A DNA stretch of 64,000 bases from Pachyseris speciosa (taxonomy: Eukaryota; Cnidaria; Anthozoa; Scleractinia; Pachyseridae). The position numbers were made by a program, and so were the translations under genes. Under the pieces are notes generated by a model that worked only from the letters and a program-made list of their open reading frames with translations, had not been told where the DNA came from and ran no database searches. This document shows, piece by piece, positions 1-12,521 of this stretch. Within the stretch, counting starts at the first letter, position 1, and each line of letters starts with the position of its first letter. The DNA lies in contig JAEMWC010000033.1 of the NCBI GenBank assembly GCA_016490735.1, positions 1,075,001 to 1,139,000 of the forward strand, read 5' to 3'.

Positions 1-905
1 CTCACTGTACATACGTTTTCAATTTCTGAGCCATATTGAAGCTGTATTCTTGCCAGGAGGGAGGGGGCGTCTCCAAGGAAATCGGTGGTTCACTCCTCAT
101 TGCCAGTGTGACGTCACGTTTCGGTTGGATGATATCAAAATGGCGCCCAAAACTTTCGAAGAAGGCGCTGTTAAAAATGAAGATTTTTCCATGGATATCC
201 CGCTCAACCTGCTTACGTTTGCCAATAATGAGGTTTTATATGTTATCGGACTCCTTTATTTGGCTTATTTGTCGACCAAAACTCTAAAAAGTTGGATGAA
301 TTTTAACGAAACGTTTCTGTTGTCATTCACAGTTGTCGAATGATCTTATAAGCCGGTTGAACTTTCGAGGGGCAATGCGCCACAAGGAAAGGTCTTTTAG
401 GCTCAAGAATAGGAGGTTCAGCAAAGGATATATTAGGATTTGTGTGCGTGGAGTTTCAGATCTTCACCTCATATGGTTCGCCATATCAATCTCCTCAAAG
501 ATCTGAAAGCGGTCGAACGGATAAAACAGGCGTATGTTATACCAGCAGATTTGGTAAGTGTTCTTCTTTTGCTAGTACATTTTTATTTTCGAGCCTTTAA
601 CTTAACTTGTAAATGATACCGTCTAAAGTAGTAGTTTTTACCAAAAAAAAAACGGATTCAATTTAGGTATCCAATAATGCTACATAGCAGTGCAACTGGC
701 TACCTTGATTTCTATTTCGTACTTAGGTACACATAATTTTCATAAATTAAACTGGCAAGGAGCTTAGTACTGTCAATCCTATATTCTGTGGGAAAATAAA
801 TTCCTTAGACTTTTCTTTATTAGAAACCATTCTTTAAAATGAAATGTCTGACTTGCTCCAAGTGATCCTGATCATTTCCAGATTTTGGTGTTAGTGATCT
901 GTCAA
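1..905. other. Stretch without a recognised gene
   Basis: Two overlapping short open frames lie at 36-343, but neither resembles a family I know and neither has convincing splice context. The rest is AT-rich with no structure I could interpret. Confidence 0.4.
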
Positions 906-1736
906 ATTCTCTGGGTGTAGACAAAACGTGGAGCCCCCTTCTGGACCCCTCGATTTTTCTGTTGGAAAATAATAAATGATAAAAAGATAGTCTTCGCTTT
1001 GGATTTCAACTTCGGTCGGCTCGTTGATAATTACAGACAGTATTATAGTAATCGCGAACACTACCACAGTCAATCAAATGAAGATTGATCCTCACAGTTG
1101 CCATTTTCATCCCGTGAAAGACTTGCTTTGAATTTTGCTGACTTTACCTTGCTGATTTTTGTTGTTACCAAATACTTTAGAATTTTCTCGCAAAGGTTAA
1201 ATAGAAGTTAAATCCACAAATTGCTGTTCGGCTTTCAACTGGCTTTCGGAGAATGTGAAAGTTATTATTTTTATCGTTGGCAGATCTATGTCACGTGCTA
1301 GGCAACCAGAGTGATCATATTTCACTCCATCATGTACCATTCGGCGGATTTGACGGCTCCATGATATTTCAGAGCAACCTTTCGACTATAATTTGTCAGC
1401 GTGGAAGAAACATTGCTCACCTTTTTGCTGTAGTGTTATTCTAATCCAAACAAAAAAGGATAGTTTTTGACAATGACAACTGTAGGATCATTCTTCATTT
1501 GATTGACTGTGGTAGTGTTCGCGATTACTGTAATACTGTCTGTAATTATTAACGAACCGACCAAAGTTGAAATCCAAAGTGAAGACTATTTTTTTATCAT
1601 TTATTATTTTCCAACAGAAAAATCGAGGGGTCCAGAAGGGGGTCCAGAAGGGGGTCCAGAAGGGGGTCCAGAAAGGGGGTCCAGAAGGGGGGGGGGTCCA
1701 CGTTTTGTCTACACCCAAATTCTCTGTACTCCCATA
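906..1736. repeat. Inverted-repeat element with a tandem-expanded arm
   Basis: The arms at about 906-1100 and 1471-1736 are reverse complements. Both contain the outer sequence GTGTAGACAAAACGTGG and the inner AGTATTATAGTAATCGCGA type sequence. The right arm is longer because a GGTCCAGAAGGG-type unit of about 12-13 bp is repeated at 1625-1697. The central spacer (about 1280-1470) is related to sequence at about 6905-7110, so this is a dispersed repeat. Open frames inside it are by-products of the repeat. Confidence 0.75.
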
Positions 1737-2508
1737 ATTCTGTTGTTTTTACCATTTGATAGTCATTTGATTTGTCAAAGAAGTCAGACATGTACAATTT
1801 TGTGGACATAAATTGCTTTTCACTTTCAGTGAGCTCATCAAGTTTTTGGAAAAATGTTTTTAAATCATCTAACAGTTTAAAGTATTTGTCAAAGTCATCT
1901 TCACTATCACTGGTGGGGAAAGTACCTTTTTTTTCAGAGCACCAATCATTTGTTTGAATGATTTCAGTTTGGATTGCTTAATGGGGTAGGTCTTCTACTT
2001 CTTCTCTCCTCACTGTCATTTGTAGTTCTGTTGGTGGATTGTGCGTTGATTTGTTTCCTTTTTGTTTCTTTGTGGGTGTCTTTCAGGTGTACAGTATATG
2101 GATATACAGGTGTACTGTATATCCATGTTTCATTGGTGTTAGGTCCAGTCGTTTGATACTTTCACTTTCTGATAGCTTGATGGTTTCCTGTGTTTTCACC
2201 AAGTTGATCATTGAATCATTTACAAAAGTCACAGGGACAAAGTCAGTTAGTGGTTGAGGGGTCTTGTTGCAGCTGTTTTTCTTGGGAGCTGCAGTAAAAT
2301 TCTCTATGCTGCAATCAGATACAAATGTTATAGGTACAGTTGAGGTTGGATTACACTTGCTGCAGTAAAAGTACCTTTAAGTCCGCTTTTTTCATGTTTG
2401 GTGGTATGGAGATGTTGTGGTGCTGAAGAATAGCTTTGATGTTCACCAGTTTGGTCTTATTGTCAGTAAGTGAAAGCAGTTTTGTGTGTTTTTCAACAAT
2501 TTCTTTGA

Positions 2509-3967
2509 TTACCGGTGTATGAGTTCAGCATGAGAAATCATGAGCTGTGTCAGGTGAAGGGTGTTTTTGCAATGACCCTTGTGAGTCAACTTGGTATGAC
2601 AAAGGTTTTTTTTCTTACTTTCAGCAATACCAGTATTAATCAGTGTTGGATCATTGATACCAGGACAAAGTGAAACATGTAAGTCATCAGTTGTTTTCAG
2701 TATCACATCAAGAGCAGATTTGAAAATATTTGGCTCAAAGATGATGTGTGGGAGTTCCCCACAATTCACCCTGTTCCCAGGATTTGTACTGTAAAATGAC
2801 ATATGTCATCACTTGCAATAGATAATTTCGAGGGAAGGAAAAAGAAGTTTGGTATACCAACATCATTTGTTATATTTGGTTTAGAAATAACAACCTCCAG
2901 ACTGTCATTGGTTGTTTTTTGAATTTGAAAATGTTATTGTCCATGGAAAGATGGCATGAAGAACAGATTGAAAGATTTTGTATGCATGTGGGTGTAGAGG
3001 CTCAGAGAGATATTCTCCATGAGCATAGCATTCATTTTCATCGCTTGTCATTGGTCTGTATTCTTTAAGGAGCTGTAATAACCCCTCTGTAAAAATCCCT
3101 GCTTTTAATTGGGAAACTACAGGCAACTCATATTTTTCTTCTGTGTCATCAATCTTCTAATTTGATGTTTGAATGGAATCATCAAATCCTGCAGGTGGTT
3201 TAATGTCAGTGACAGGATCAGAGCCACTTGTGGGATTCTCACATCTTTGTGCTTTTTCAAACATAATTTGAGCTTTCCTATACTCATCCTCCTTTTTAAC
3301 AGACTTAAGGAAGAAAGGCTGGCATGACATGCATATGTAGCTTACACGAGATTCATCATGAGAATCCATGTGTTTATAAAGGTCACCACAAAATCAGTTT
3401 TATTACCATTCTGTTCATCCAAAAAGTTACATGCCACAATAAACTGGTTTTTAAATACACTTATGTTCTTTTTGCAGGGAAGGTCGCTTGAAAGGCATAC
3501 CTCATTTTTGCACTGTGAACATGTCACAATGCAAGGATTTACCTTTAGAATGTCAAGCTGGTCATCACTTCGAGATTTTGAGGAACTTTTACCTTTAGCA
3601 GGCTTATCCCTCTGGGCCCAGTTGCTCAAAGCATGGTTAGTGCTAACCATTGGTTAAGATGTATTAAAACCTATAGGTTGACATGGTTTTTAACCCTGGT
3701 TAGTGCTAACCATGCTTCGAGCAACTGGGCCCTGGATGTTAAACTTGCATATTGTTTATCACACACCCTTAGATTTGTGTTGTTTTCCTTGTTAACACTA
3801 AGGTCTTGAGGGCTACATTTCATTTCATACCTCCCAATCATGCTGTCAAATTTATGGGATCCTGCCTCATTTTCACAGCCCTTTAGGCAACACTTTACAC
3901 CTCCAGTTAAATGTCCATTCATGATTGCCACCCCTGTTATTTCCTTTAATGGCACAAAATTGTGCAA
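2509..3967 (-). pseudogene. Decayed minus-strand gene of unknown function
   Basis: Five successive minus-strand open segments (3967-3671, 3650-3342, 3369-3157, 3126-2905, 2802-2509) read like fragments of one protein in different frames. The upstream part has a Gly/Cys-rich stretch (TGGVKCCLKGC) and the next part has paired cysteines (CSQCKNEVC). The downstream part is an ordinary globular-looking segment with PHIIFEPNIFKSALDVI. Frameshifts and stops separate the segments, and a hairpin MITE (3614-3732) lies between the first two. The pattern suggests a transposon-derived or multicopy coding family, but I do not recognise the function. The joining of the segments is inference from their order and strand. 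Confidence 0.4.
3614..3732. mobile_element. Hairpin MITE with GGGCCCAGTTGCTC termini
   Basis: The left end GGGCCCAGTTGCTCAAAGC and right end GCTTCGAGCAACTGGGCCC are inverted repeats. They continue inward through GGTTAGTGCTAACCA, so almost the whole 119 bp folds into a hairpin. It interrupts the decayed minus-strand gene. Confidence 0.85.
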
Positions 3968-4063
3968 AGGTTTACCACAGTTTGATAGCCAGTATAAATC
4001 ACTTGTTAACTAAAGTTAAATTTGGAATTAACTTGTGATCACAAGTCCAAAACAGTTGCATAA

Positions 4064-4693
4064 TTATGGTGCAAAGGTAAAGGAGAGTGACTTTCCTGTT
4101 ACATCTATAACAAAAATAGATGTAACAAATCTTTTAGACCTGAGGACCATACTAAAGAGAAAACCAAGGTGGTGAAATTCAAACATTTTGACACAAGAAT
4201 AAGCCAACATCAGACCAAGTAAAAGGTAGATAACTGGGAAGAACAGGGGAATGCCTGTGGAATCATTGGAGGTAGCATCAAAGTTTTCACCAACTGCTAT
4301 TACAATGAGTAAAATGCCTGCTGAGTACATGGTAACAGAATAATGTTTGGACACCGCCAACAGGGTTTGTCTATGAGTAGTACCAAGGTTTAACAAGATG
4401 CTGTAATAAAGCAGGAGACATGTGGTCATAACAGTGGAGAGAAAAACTTTTGATGCTAGACTCCAAAAATATTGCACAAGGGAGAATTTTGATTGTGGCT
4501 TGACAGGTAAACAAGTTTTGTAAAGTGGTTCAAGTGGGGACAAAAAGAACCTCAGAAGAACAACTGCAGGGCACAGTATGATTTCCAATATGTAATTGAG
4601 TCTTTGTTGTACTTGACAATTTGCTTTGAACATGTTCTGCACATCATTTCCCAGTTCATTAGGACAAAAATTGTGATCACAATACACATACAT
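4064..4693 (-). CDS. Putative multi-pass membrane protein, unknown family
   Basis: A 209-codon open frame begins at an ATG (MYVYCDHNFCPNELG). It has about four hydrophobic segments: near residues 33-55, 85-108, 118-137 and 147-168. Short loops contain a Cys/His-bearing N-terminus. No family motif was recognised. It could be the terminal exon of a spliced gene or a stand-alone gene; no clear splice acceptor was confirmed. The composition is not microsatellite-driven, which argues for real coding. It lies upstream of the decayed gene on the same strand and could be connected to it. Confidence 0.4.
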   Translation of the reverse strand: MYVYCDHNFCPNELGNDVQNMFKANCQVQQRLNYILEIILCPAVVLLRFFLSPLEPLYKTCLPVKPQSKFSLVQYFWSLASKVFLSTVMTTCLLLYYSILLNLGTTHRQTLLAVSKHYSVTMYSAGILLIVIAVGENFDATSNDSTGIPLFFPVIYLLLGLMLAYSCVKMFEFHHLGFLFSMVLRSKRFVTSIFVIDVTGKSLSFTFAP

Positions 4694-4699
4694 GTAATA

Positions 4700-7600
4700 G
4701 TAAAAGTTGAATAAAATAAGTTTGCAAGGATAGTATGATGGAATTGCCTTAATCTAAACCTGCAAAAAAAAGAAGCTTAATAACAATAACAGTAACCTTT
4801 CAACTACACCCAAATTTGAAACCATGTGTTTGTAGAACACCAGCCACACTGGACTGGAGTGGTGTTTTTTTAGTTGGAGTATGATAGTCATCAGAGGTGA
4901 TGTAAAGGCTATAGGGCAGCCTTGTAAATTTTGGAAAGCATCACGAAAGAGCTGTCATTATAACATGGCGATGCAGCACTGTTATTACACCATGCATAAT
5001 GTAGTGGCATTGTTCAGGAACAAGCCAAGTAACGTCAAACACTAAATTGTAAAACAAAATTGCTGTGACCAAAAATAAAAGTAATACCATATTTTCATTC
5101 AACATCCTTTGTTGGTTTGTTTTCTGCAGTTATATAATTATATAACTAACTGATATATTTGATTGCACTACTTTGTAACTCTTGTTTGTAACATTTATTA
5201 TTTTCTTATCGTTTCTATTCTTATTCTTATTATATTCTAATTGTATAACGTTTTTGTTTTGTTTTTGTATTTATTTCTTTGTTATAATTATAGAGTAAGT
5301 CTTATATTATTCAGTAAAATAAGTGTTATGGTATCTGACCGCACAATTCAACAAAATGCAACGACAGCACAGGGTATATACACCAAATTTATGACAAAAC
5401 CAAATAATACCAAACCCAGATAATTCTTGGGTGCCTACTGCAATTTCTCAACGAACACTTACAGCAACATGAACACGGTAAGCCAACCCAACAATTGCGG
5501 CAAAGAGCAAAATACAAAACTCCACAACATAAGCCAACAATCAAACCTCACACCCACAGCAACACCGGTATTGAAGCCAACCCAACAATTGCAACAGAGA
5601 GCAAACTCACTGCAACACGAAGTTTCAAGACTGCTTCAAGATTAAAGGTAATAAAATGCACATTAACAGCGTACAAATACCACAAAAACAACAACAAAGC
5701 AAAGAAGATAAGACACAAAGTTAATAGTCCCAAGCAAAGGCTTGAAAACTGCAAACAGAAGTGGTCAAGGACCGCCAACAATCGTTCAAACCGCACAGAA
5801 ATTTGTGGGGTAATCAACACCCTCAACTCAAACGGATTGATATGAAGAACGGCTGAATCAATCGACACAGAATAACAAAAAATGTAAACGTAAATGATCA
5901 GTGTATGAAACCTCCTTTTATGGAGGCTGATGGTTACGTACTTTTAAAGAAAAATCCAAATGTTTTACGTTGACTTCGGTGATACCGCAGGCAAGATGGC
6001 GGTCCTGCTACGAAACCCGCAACACAAACACAACAAGAATACAAAATTACACGCACAAAAAATACACGAGTTTAAACAAACAGCTAAAAACAACAACAAA
6101 GCGTACAGACTTACGATCAATTAGCGAACAAAAGCGATATAAGCTCTAGTATTTTGTCTTTCTTTTAATCACTGTTGTCCTTACTTCTATGGCGTCCTCA
6201 CGCTAATCTGCACAAGCCAAGCGGAGGCGAGGAGTCAGGCGAGGAGGCAGCGAGGAGTCGGTCAAGCTAGGCTATCAAAGAACAATAGAGTCGCCCCCTC
6301 CCTCCTGATTCTTGCCGATTACTTCGACAGAGGTCTTGATTTAGGCCCTGTTTACAGGCAGGTAGGGTAACCCTAGCGCTCCCACATTTCTTCGCTTTTT
6401 TTTTTTGTTTTGTTATCAACGTGTTTACAAGGCAGCTAAACAGAAAACATTTCAAGTGCAAGGTAGGTAAGCATCCTTCCCTCGAAAAACTTCTTCCAAC
6501 AATGATCTGTACGGCTAAGTTTTCTTCATGATCTTCTTCGTCGAATCACTCTTCCGTTTCAAATGTTGCATTCAAGCCATTCGCGCGAGTGAAGTATTGT
6601 ATTGTAACTTGTTGTCGCTGTCTAGAAAAAAAAAGATAACATAACACCATTCCATGACACTCGAAAGGAGCAATAACAGGCAGCACGAAAGGAGAATCGA
6701 AGTACTTAGCAGAACTCTTTTCTTGTCGACCATTTTGTTTGCGATTCAGTTGTCCTGGGTGCCAGAATAACCCTACATTTGAAATTTTGCTTGTAAACCT
6801 GGGCCATCTTTGACCTTCCTGCTAGGGTAACCCTAGCACTAGGTTACCTTCCCTGCTTGTAAACAGGGCCTTAACCAACGGAAAGTTCACGGAAAGCGGT
6901 AGAAAGCATTTTACCAGTGGCAGATTTATGTCACGTGCTAGGCAAACAGAGTAATCATGTTTCATTAGATCATGTTTCGCACCGTACCATTCCGCGGACT
7001 TTGATATTTCAAAACAACGTTTCAGTTTCTTTGCCTGCGTGAAATAAAACATTGTTTACCTTTTTGCCACAATGTTAACAGCGCTTGTTCTAAGCAAAAC
7101 AAAAGAGTAGCTTTGGAGCACCGTACTTTTCACATCGTCGAAAGCCAGTCATGTGTAGGCCGAAAAGCATATTTACATATTCCATGTTTACCTGGCGCTG
7201 TTATGGTTGTGAGAAAACTCGAAAGTACAATGTATTTGGTAGCTAAAAAAATTAACAGCAAAGAAAAGCGAGCGAAATTCAAAACAAGTCTTTCTCGGGA
7301 TGAAAACGGAAACTGGTTACCGTAGTGTAATACAAGGAACTCAGCGGAAAATACGCCTACCCGACCGTTCCGACTTTAAGTTCCGACTTCCCCCGATAAA
7401 TTCTCGACCCCTCCCGACTATTCGCTCCTGTAAAATAATTTTGGAGTCCCTACAGTATTGTCCTTACAGTATTATCGTGCACAGGAACACCAAGCGCAAG
7501 GAACACAAGGCAACCAACACGAAATAAGGTGTGCGTTCTCCTTTCTCGAACGCAATAACTATTTCTCCTTTTGAATATTTGAAATTCTGTAGATTAAAAG

Positions 7601-7830
7601 GGTTATTTATTATTTTCTTGACATTAATAGTAAAATTCGATGTTTTGTTATTTGCACCACAGGTACCCCATCATTGCTATTACGTGAGATATTTGATTGC
7701 TTAATGAAATGAGAACGATAGGCGATTGGATTGGGCACCCATCCTAGAATTGATTAACTAGTGCTGAGCTACATGTGCACAAATTTTGGCACTTTTGTCC
7801 AGTCTGTCACGATCATTCCGCTAAGCCACC
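4700..7830. other. AT-rich non-coding stretch with dispersed repeats
   Basis: No gene is supported here. The 5340-5870 stretch is CAA-rich and contains a partial direct repeat (AAGCCAACCCAACAATTGC at about 5500 and 5574); its open frames look compositional. About 6905-7110 is a diverged copy of the spacer at 1280-1470. A GAGGCGAGGAGTCAGGCG run lies near 6223-6260. Confidence 0.4.
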
Positions 7831-7875
7831 AGACTAATACGAAGGGCAAGCAGTCGGTCAAATCAGCTATTGACC

Positions 7876-7973
7876 GCCGACCGGTTAGCTCAGTGGTAGA
7901 GCACCGGACTACCGTGCGGGAGGTCGCGGGTTCAAACCCCGGCCGGACCAACACTCAGGGTCTTTAAAATAAT

Positions 7974-8005
<32 letters not shown>

Positions 8006-8301
8006 TACAAACGGTTAGACTTTCTAGTCTTCTCGGATAAGGACAATAAACCGTAGGCCCCGTCTCACAACTCTTCATAATTCTCTGATTCTGTGGGACG
8101 TAAAAGAACCACTAGGGACGTAACAAAACTCTGGCAGTGACCACCCGTAGTGTCTGTCTTAATTTGATATTGATATTACGGGGGCACTCATACTCAACTT
8201 CATTAATTGTAAACTGCGTTATAAGCAGTCTGGCAAAGTCCCCCGGTCAGTGTTGTAAGGCGCCTAGAACAGCTAGTGATATAGGCGCTATATAAATAGA
8301 G

Positions 8302-8360
<59 letters not shown>

Positions 8361-8361
8361 C
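7876..8361 (+). mobile_element. tRNA-derived SINE with (ATT)n tail
   Basis: The 5' head has RNA polymerase III promoter boxes (A box TAGCTCAGTGGTAGAGC, B box GGTTCAAACCC) in a tRNA-like order. The body ends GCGCTATATAAATAGAG, followed by (ATT)n. A second copy lies at about 56545-56982 on the minus strand. The insertion is absent from copy B, where CAGCT runs straight into TTGATTTTC; short flanking ATTGA sequences on both sides may be the target duplication. Confidence 0.9.
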
Positions 8362-10753
8362 ATTTATATATTGATTTTCTTTACGGTCACCAATTTATCT
8401 TGTCAACTTAGTCGAGAAGACCAAACAATGGCACATCAGCCTGACGTCCGAAACCTGTCGCGTTGTAGAAATCCATTGAAAGTTATTGTAGTCTTATATT
8501 GTGCTTGATGGCATCCAACGAAAACACTTAAACAGTATTTAAAGGGGTTGCGTCATGGTGATTTTTACGTCTTGGGGTGAAATTGAAATCAAGTACACCC
8601 AACAAGTAACTTCCCTCGCAACCAACACACTCCTAGAGCACCGAAAGAAAGATATCAAAATCGACACACCGTACTGTTTTGTCTATTCTAGAAAAAAGGT
8701 TTATTTATTTCTTTAAGTTGGGAGAGATTGACCTGTTTAGGATACATTGAATGTAAAACTTTAAGTCGAAGGAAGTTTTAGGGGACAGAATCTAACATTC
8801 TGAATTTCGAAGCTGATGCTGACTTTCTAAAATACCATTTTTGCTCTCTTAAATAACCTCGTATTTGTCTCTCCGAAAAGCGCGGGAGTTACTTTCCAAG
8901 TGATAAAAACGTTTGAACGTCACTAGTCATTGCAATGTAATTCAGACTGGATTTCTGTGGTGGTTTAGTGGAACAGGTGTTTCACCGAAACAAACTGTCT
9001 GGTGTCCCTTTGTTATTCGTTCTTTGGGTTTTCAGAGATCTTTTAGTTTGCCCAACATAAGTAAAATAACATTCTGCAAGCTTGTTCTTAATCACCGGGG
9101 CGGAATTCGGCATCAAGGCAGCATTGAAATGGGTTTCGCGGAGATCGCGATTGCTGTTGGACATAAGGCGAATAAAAGCCACAAAAATTTCTTACGTATG
9201 AATTCGGTGTGCCATGAAAAGACTCTTTCAAACAAAGGTTTAATTTTAGTGGTGTAGAAGACGAAGTGGTAACTGCATCTGGGGAACTTGAAATAAAAAT
9301 TTCGAAAGGACTAATTTGTAGGCGGGGAGGAAATGCCGAGTTGTTGATTTTAGTTTTATCTTTTTAATATTTCTGCTTTTTTTTTGTTGCTTTTTTTAAC
9401 TTGAATTCTTGGCAGCCGTCAAAGATGATTATTATCATTTTGAGCGAGGTGATTATGATGATTACTATCATTTTTGAGCGAGATGCTCAACGAGTTTGCC
9501 AGACATCAGGAAGGTCTCTGAAGAGTCGCTTGGCAGCGACGAAACAACAGTTGTCAGACTAGCCATTACAGCTTTCACAAGTTAAGTTTTCACAAGTTAT
9601 TCACAAGTTTTCACTATTATTACACAAAACTAGCGCTTAATTTACATTGTCAAGCTGACTTTCTTAATAATTATGGAAATTGCAATTGCTAGAGAGGAGT
9701 CATGAAAAGGTTCATGTCGCTTATCATGTCGCTTTATCGCTATGACTTCTCAGGTGCGAAACAATTCATGTCGTTTCCGAATTGTATAATTTGAGACTAA
9801 CGTTTCATGTGCACAACAGGGCGAACTTCCTCATTTGCCTTTCAGTTTACTTTCGGATGAAAACAAACAAGACCTTTGTTTTAATAAACAATAGTAAATT
9901 CCTAAATTCCGCTCAAACATTGACGCCGAACCGCGGACTTAAATGGATTTTATGAGACCACGAAAGATGCTACAGGATGGTAATGCTGGTTTTAAATTGT
10001 AATTTGCTTTTTAAGAATTTTTACGCGGGATGGCCAAAGGCAGACCGCTTTGAGGTTTCGGTCGATTTCGTTGTTTTCATCGTAGCCACAAATTGCAATG
10101 TTTTTTAAAGTTTCGCGTATCCCGCGGGAAGTCTCTAGAGAATGATTCGATTTCATTGGCTCTCAAGAAAATCGTGCGATTTCATTGGCTTTTCATCATC
10201 ATGGGTTCACGTGCCAGGTCAAGGTGGAAAACTTGGGGAGTGGTAGAGAGAAAGGTTTTAGTCACCCGCATGGAAGATCAAATTTCAAATACAAATGGCG
10301 GCCGCTTATTGCACGGGTGAATGTATGCCGGTCTTGGAACAGGGAAGCACAGCTTTTTGAAACGGTAAATCGGAAGAAAACGTTCTAAGGAACACTCGGC
10401 AGCTAGAAAAGTGGGAATTGGTCAGTTCATAGCGAAGAAATCCCTCTTCGAGGATCAAACAAATTGTGGTTTCAGCGAGGTAGACCGGAATAATCACAAC
10501 AAGTCATCGCCAGAATTTTAGACTTTCTCCGAATCGTTTGGGCGCTTCTTGGAATCCACCTTCCCAAATATTACAGGTTTGAATGTGAATTTTTACGGTG
10601 CTTTATTTTTAATTCATCGATTCGTTGTATTCAAAGCAATTTTAGCGAAATTTGCAAGAAACGATTCAAATGAATTGTGCTTCAAAGTAACTCATCTCTT
10701 AAGATTCACTTTGTTCGCCGTCGCGTACATTTACTAACTGAACGCGTTTGCAT

Positions 10754-12521
10754 TTTAGGCATAGATACAGGCTGAATAAATTTTTTTATTCAATAAAACT
10801 TATTGTCTGTTTTTGGTGTCTTTTTTTCCCAGAATTTTGTTATTTTACTCGATCTATGTCAACAAACCAAAATCCTAGCAAAATCCTAGCTATCACGCGA
10901 CAGAAATATAGAGCTCATGATCTAATTGTTAAATATTTGGTCGGTAAAAATTTGCTAAGACATCACACCAGCCCTGTGTAAAATAATATAATTATATAAA
11001 ACATGCTAGTGGTATAACCAAAAATGCCCTCAAAGCACACTTTCAGAACGCCAGACTCCTTTTTTGGCGCTTTTACGTTTCCAACAAGTTAATCAACCCA
11101 AATTGTGTTACATTTTTTCTCCAAGGTACAAGTCACACCGTTTGTAATACTGTACTCAATCCGTGTTTGTATTTCCTTTTTTGGCTGCTCATTCAAACGG
11201 ATTGTGACTCTCGCTAGCCGTTCAAAGTTTAATGCTTATATAGACGAACACATCCCGCGTGAACGCCTCTAGGCGTCTTGTTTGAGTAATGATTTGAGCT
11301 GAAATAGTATAATATCTGTATTTTGGCTTGCAAAGCGGTACTATTTGTCCTCAAGTGATCGCCTTGAACAGAGGCGAAGCATTTATACCAATACAGCATA
11401 CGTTTGTTCAAATATGTTTGACACCCGCCGTATATTCTAAAGTAGATGTCGGATGATTGTAGTGAAATTCATATTTTTGGCTGGCTATTTATTGAGTCCG
11501 TTTTATCTTATTGCTCTGGATACTGTTCTAAAAACATCTGCTCAGGAGTTATAAATACATAGTAGTGAGCAAACCATGACAGGTTATTACGCTTGAAATG
11601 CGTTAACGGGTTCAACGCCGATTGCTTTATTGTCGGTGCATCATCAATTTAGAAACAAAGCGCGTTTTTCCTCTCTGCTGGTTGACTCAGTTATCGCCCT
11701 TTGATCAAATCTCATCTTCCAAAGAAAGCCTTTGTCCCAAGTTTGCAACAAGAGGTATCCAGATGCGACGTGTTTGATGCATATTCATTCGCATCATAGT
11801 TAATAGAAGGAAATAGTTATGAATCCCGGCCATGACAGTGCACATCTTTTTTTTTGCAATCGTATAATATGCATGAATTACAAAAAAGTCACTTTTTTGT
11901 AATTCATGCATATTATACGCAATCGCAATGTTTCTATTGGTTAGTTGCATGAACACGCGTAACCACCTATTGCTATTTGTGCATGGTCACCCCCCAAAAT
12001 AGCAAACAAAAACATATAACAACGAACTTTCCTAGGTTTCATAACCATTTCCTTTCAATAAACTATCTATCTATCCCTCTATTAATTATGTTCGCATGAA
12101 TTAATTAACCGCGCAATTTTTACACCCACAAAAGGAAGTAAGTGGTGACTGGCTACCTTGATTTTCAAAACAGGTATGTACATGTACACTATGCGATATA
12201 TATTACCTTATCTCAGTTATAAAAAAGATCGACACGAGAAAAGAAAACCTAAGAAAAGCAAGCAAGAGCCCAAAAGTTCAAAGTTAAATCGGTTGTTATA
12301 TTCCGAAGTCAAACAAACCCATGCAACTGTCATAACAGGCAAACATTTTCAGACACGCTGACATACAAGTTCGTCAAGAAGGTGGCTAAGAAGACATTGA
12401 GAAAACAAATATTCATATTTTGAAGCAAAATTGATTCAAACATCGTCAACCTAATCAACAGGACATCAAGTAAACACAGAATTCCCCGTCGAGGAGAATA
12501 ATTTTTCAGAGAAGAGCCAAG
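10754..12521. other. Conserved non-coding flank upstream of the GPCR
   Basis: This stretch is shared with copy B (about 30690-32433). It contains no gene I can support; a short ORF at 12158-12361 is lysine-rich and unconvincing. It is where the receptor promoter and any 5' UTR would lie. A hairpin specific to copy A sits at about 11863-11923. Confidence 0.4.
11863..11923. repeat. Near-perfect hairpin present only in copy A
   Basis: CGTATAATATGCATGAATT followed by ACAAAAAAGT is mirrored by the reverse complement about 30 bp later. In copy B (about 31781-31815) only the first arm exists and the sequence then continues into the shared flank. Confidence 0.85.

Noticed and set aside
7876..7948. 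Functional tRNA gene
   Set aside because: A and B boxes are present, but the acceptor stem has a mismatch, and the same head is fused to the same 400-bp body and tail at a second locus, which marks a SINE.
12158..12361. Lysine-rich ORF upstream of the GPCR
   Set aside because: It has no recognisable domain and lies in flanking sequence. Conservation in copy B only reflects the recent duplication.
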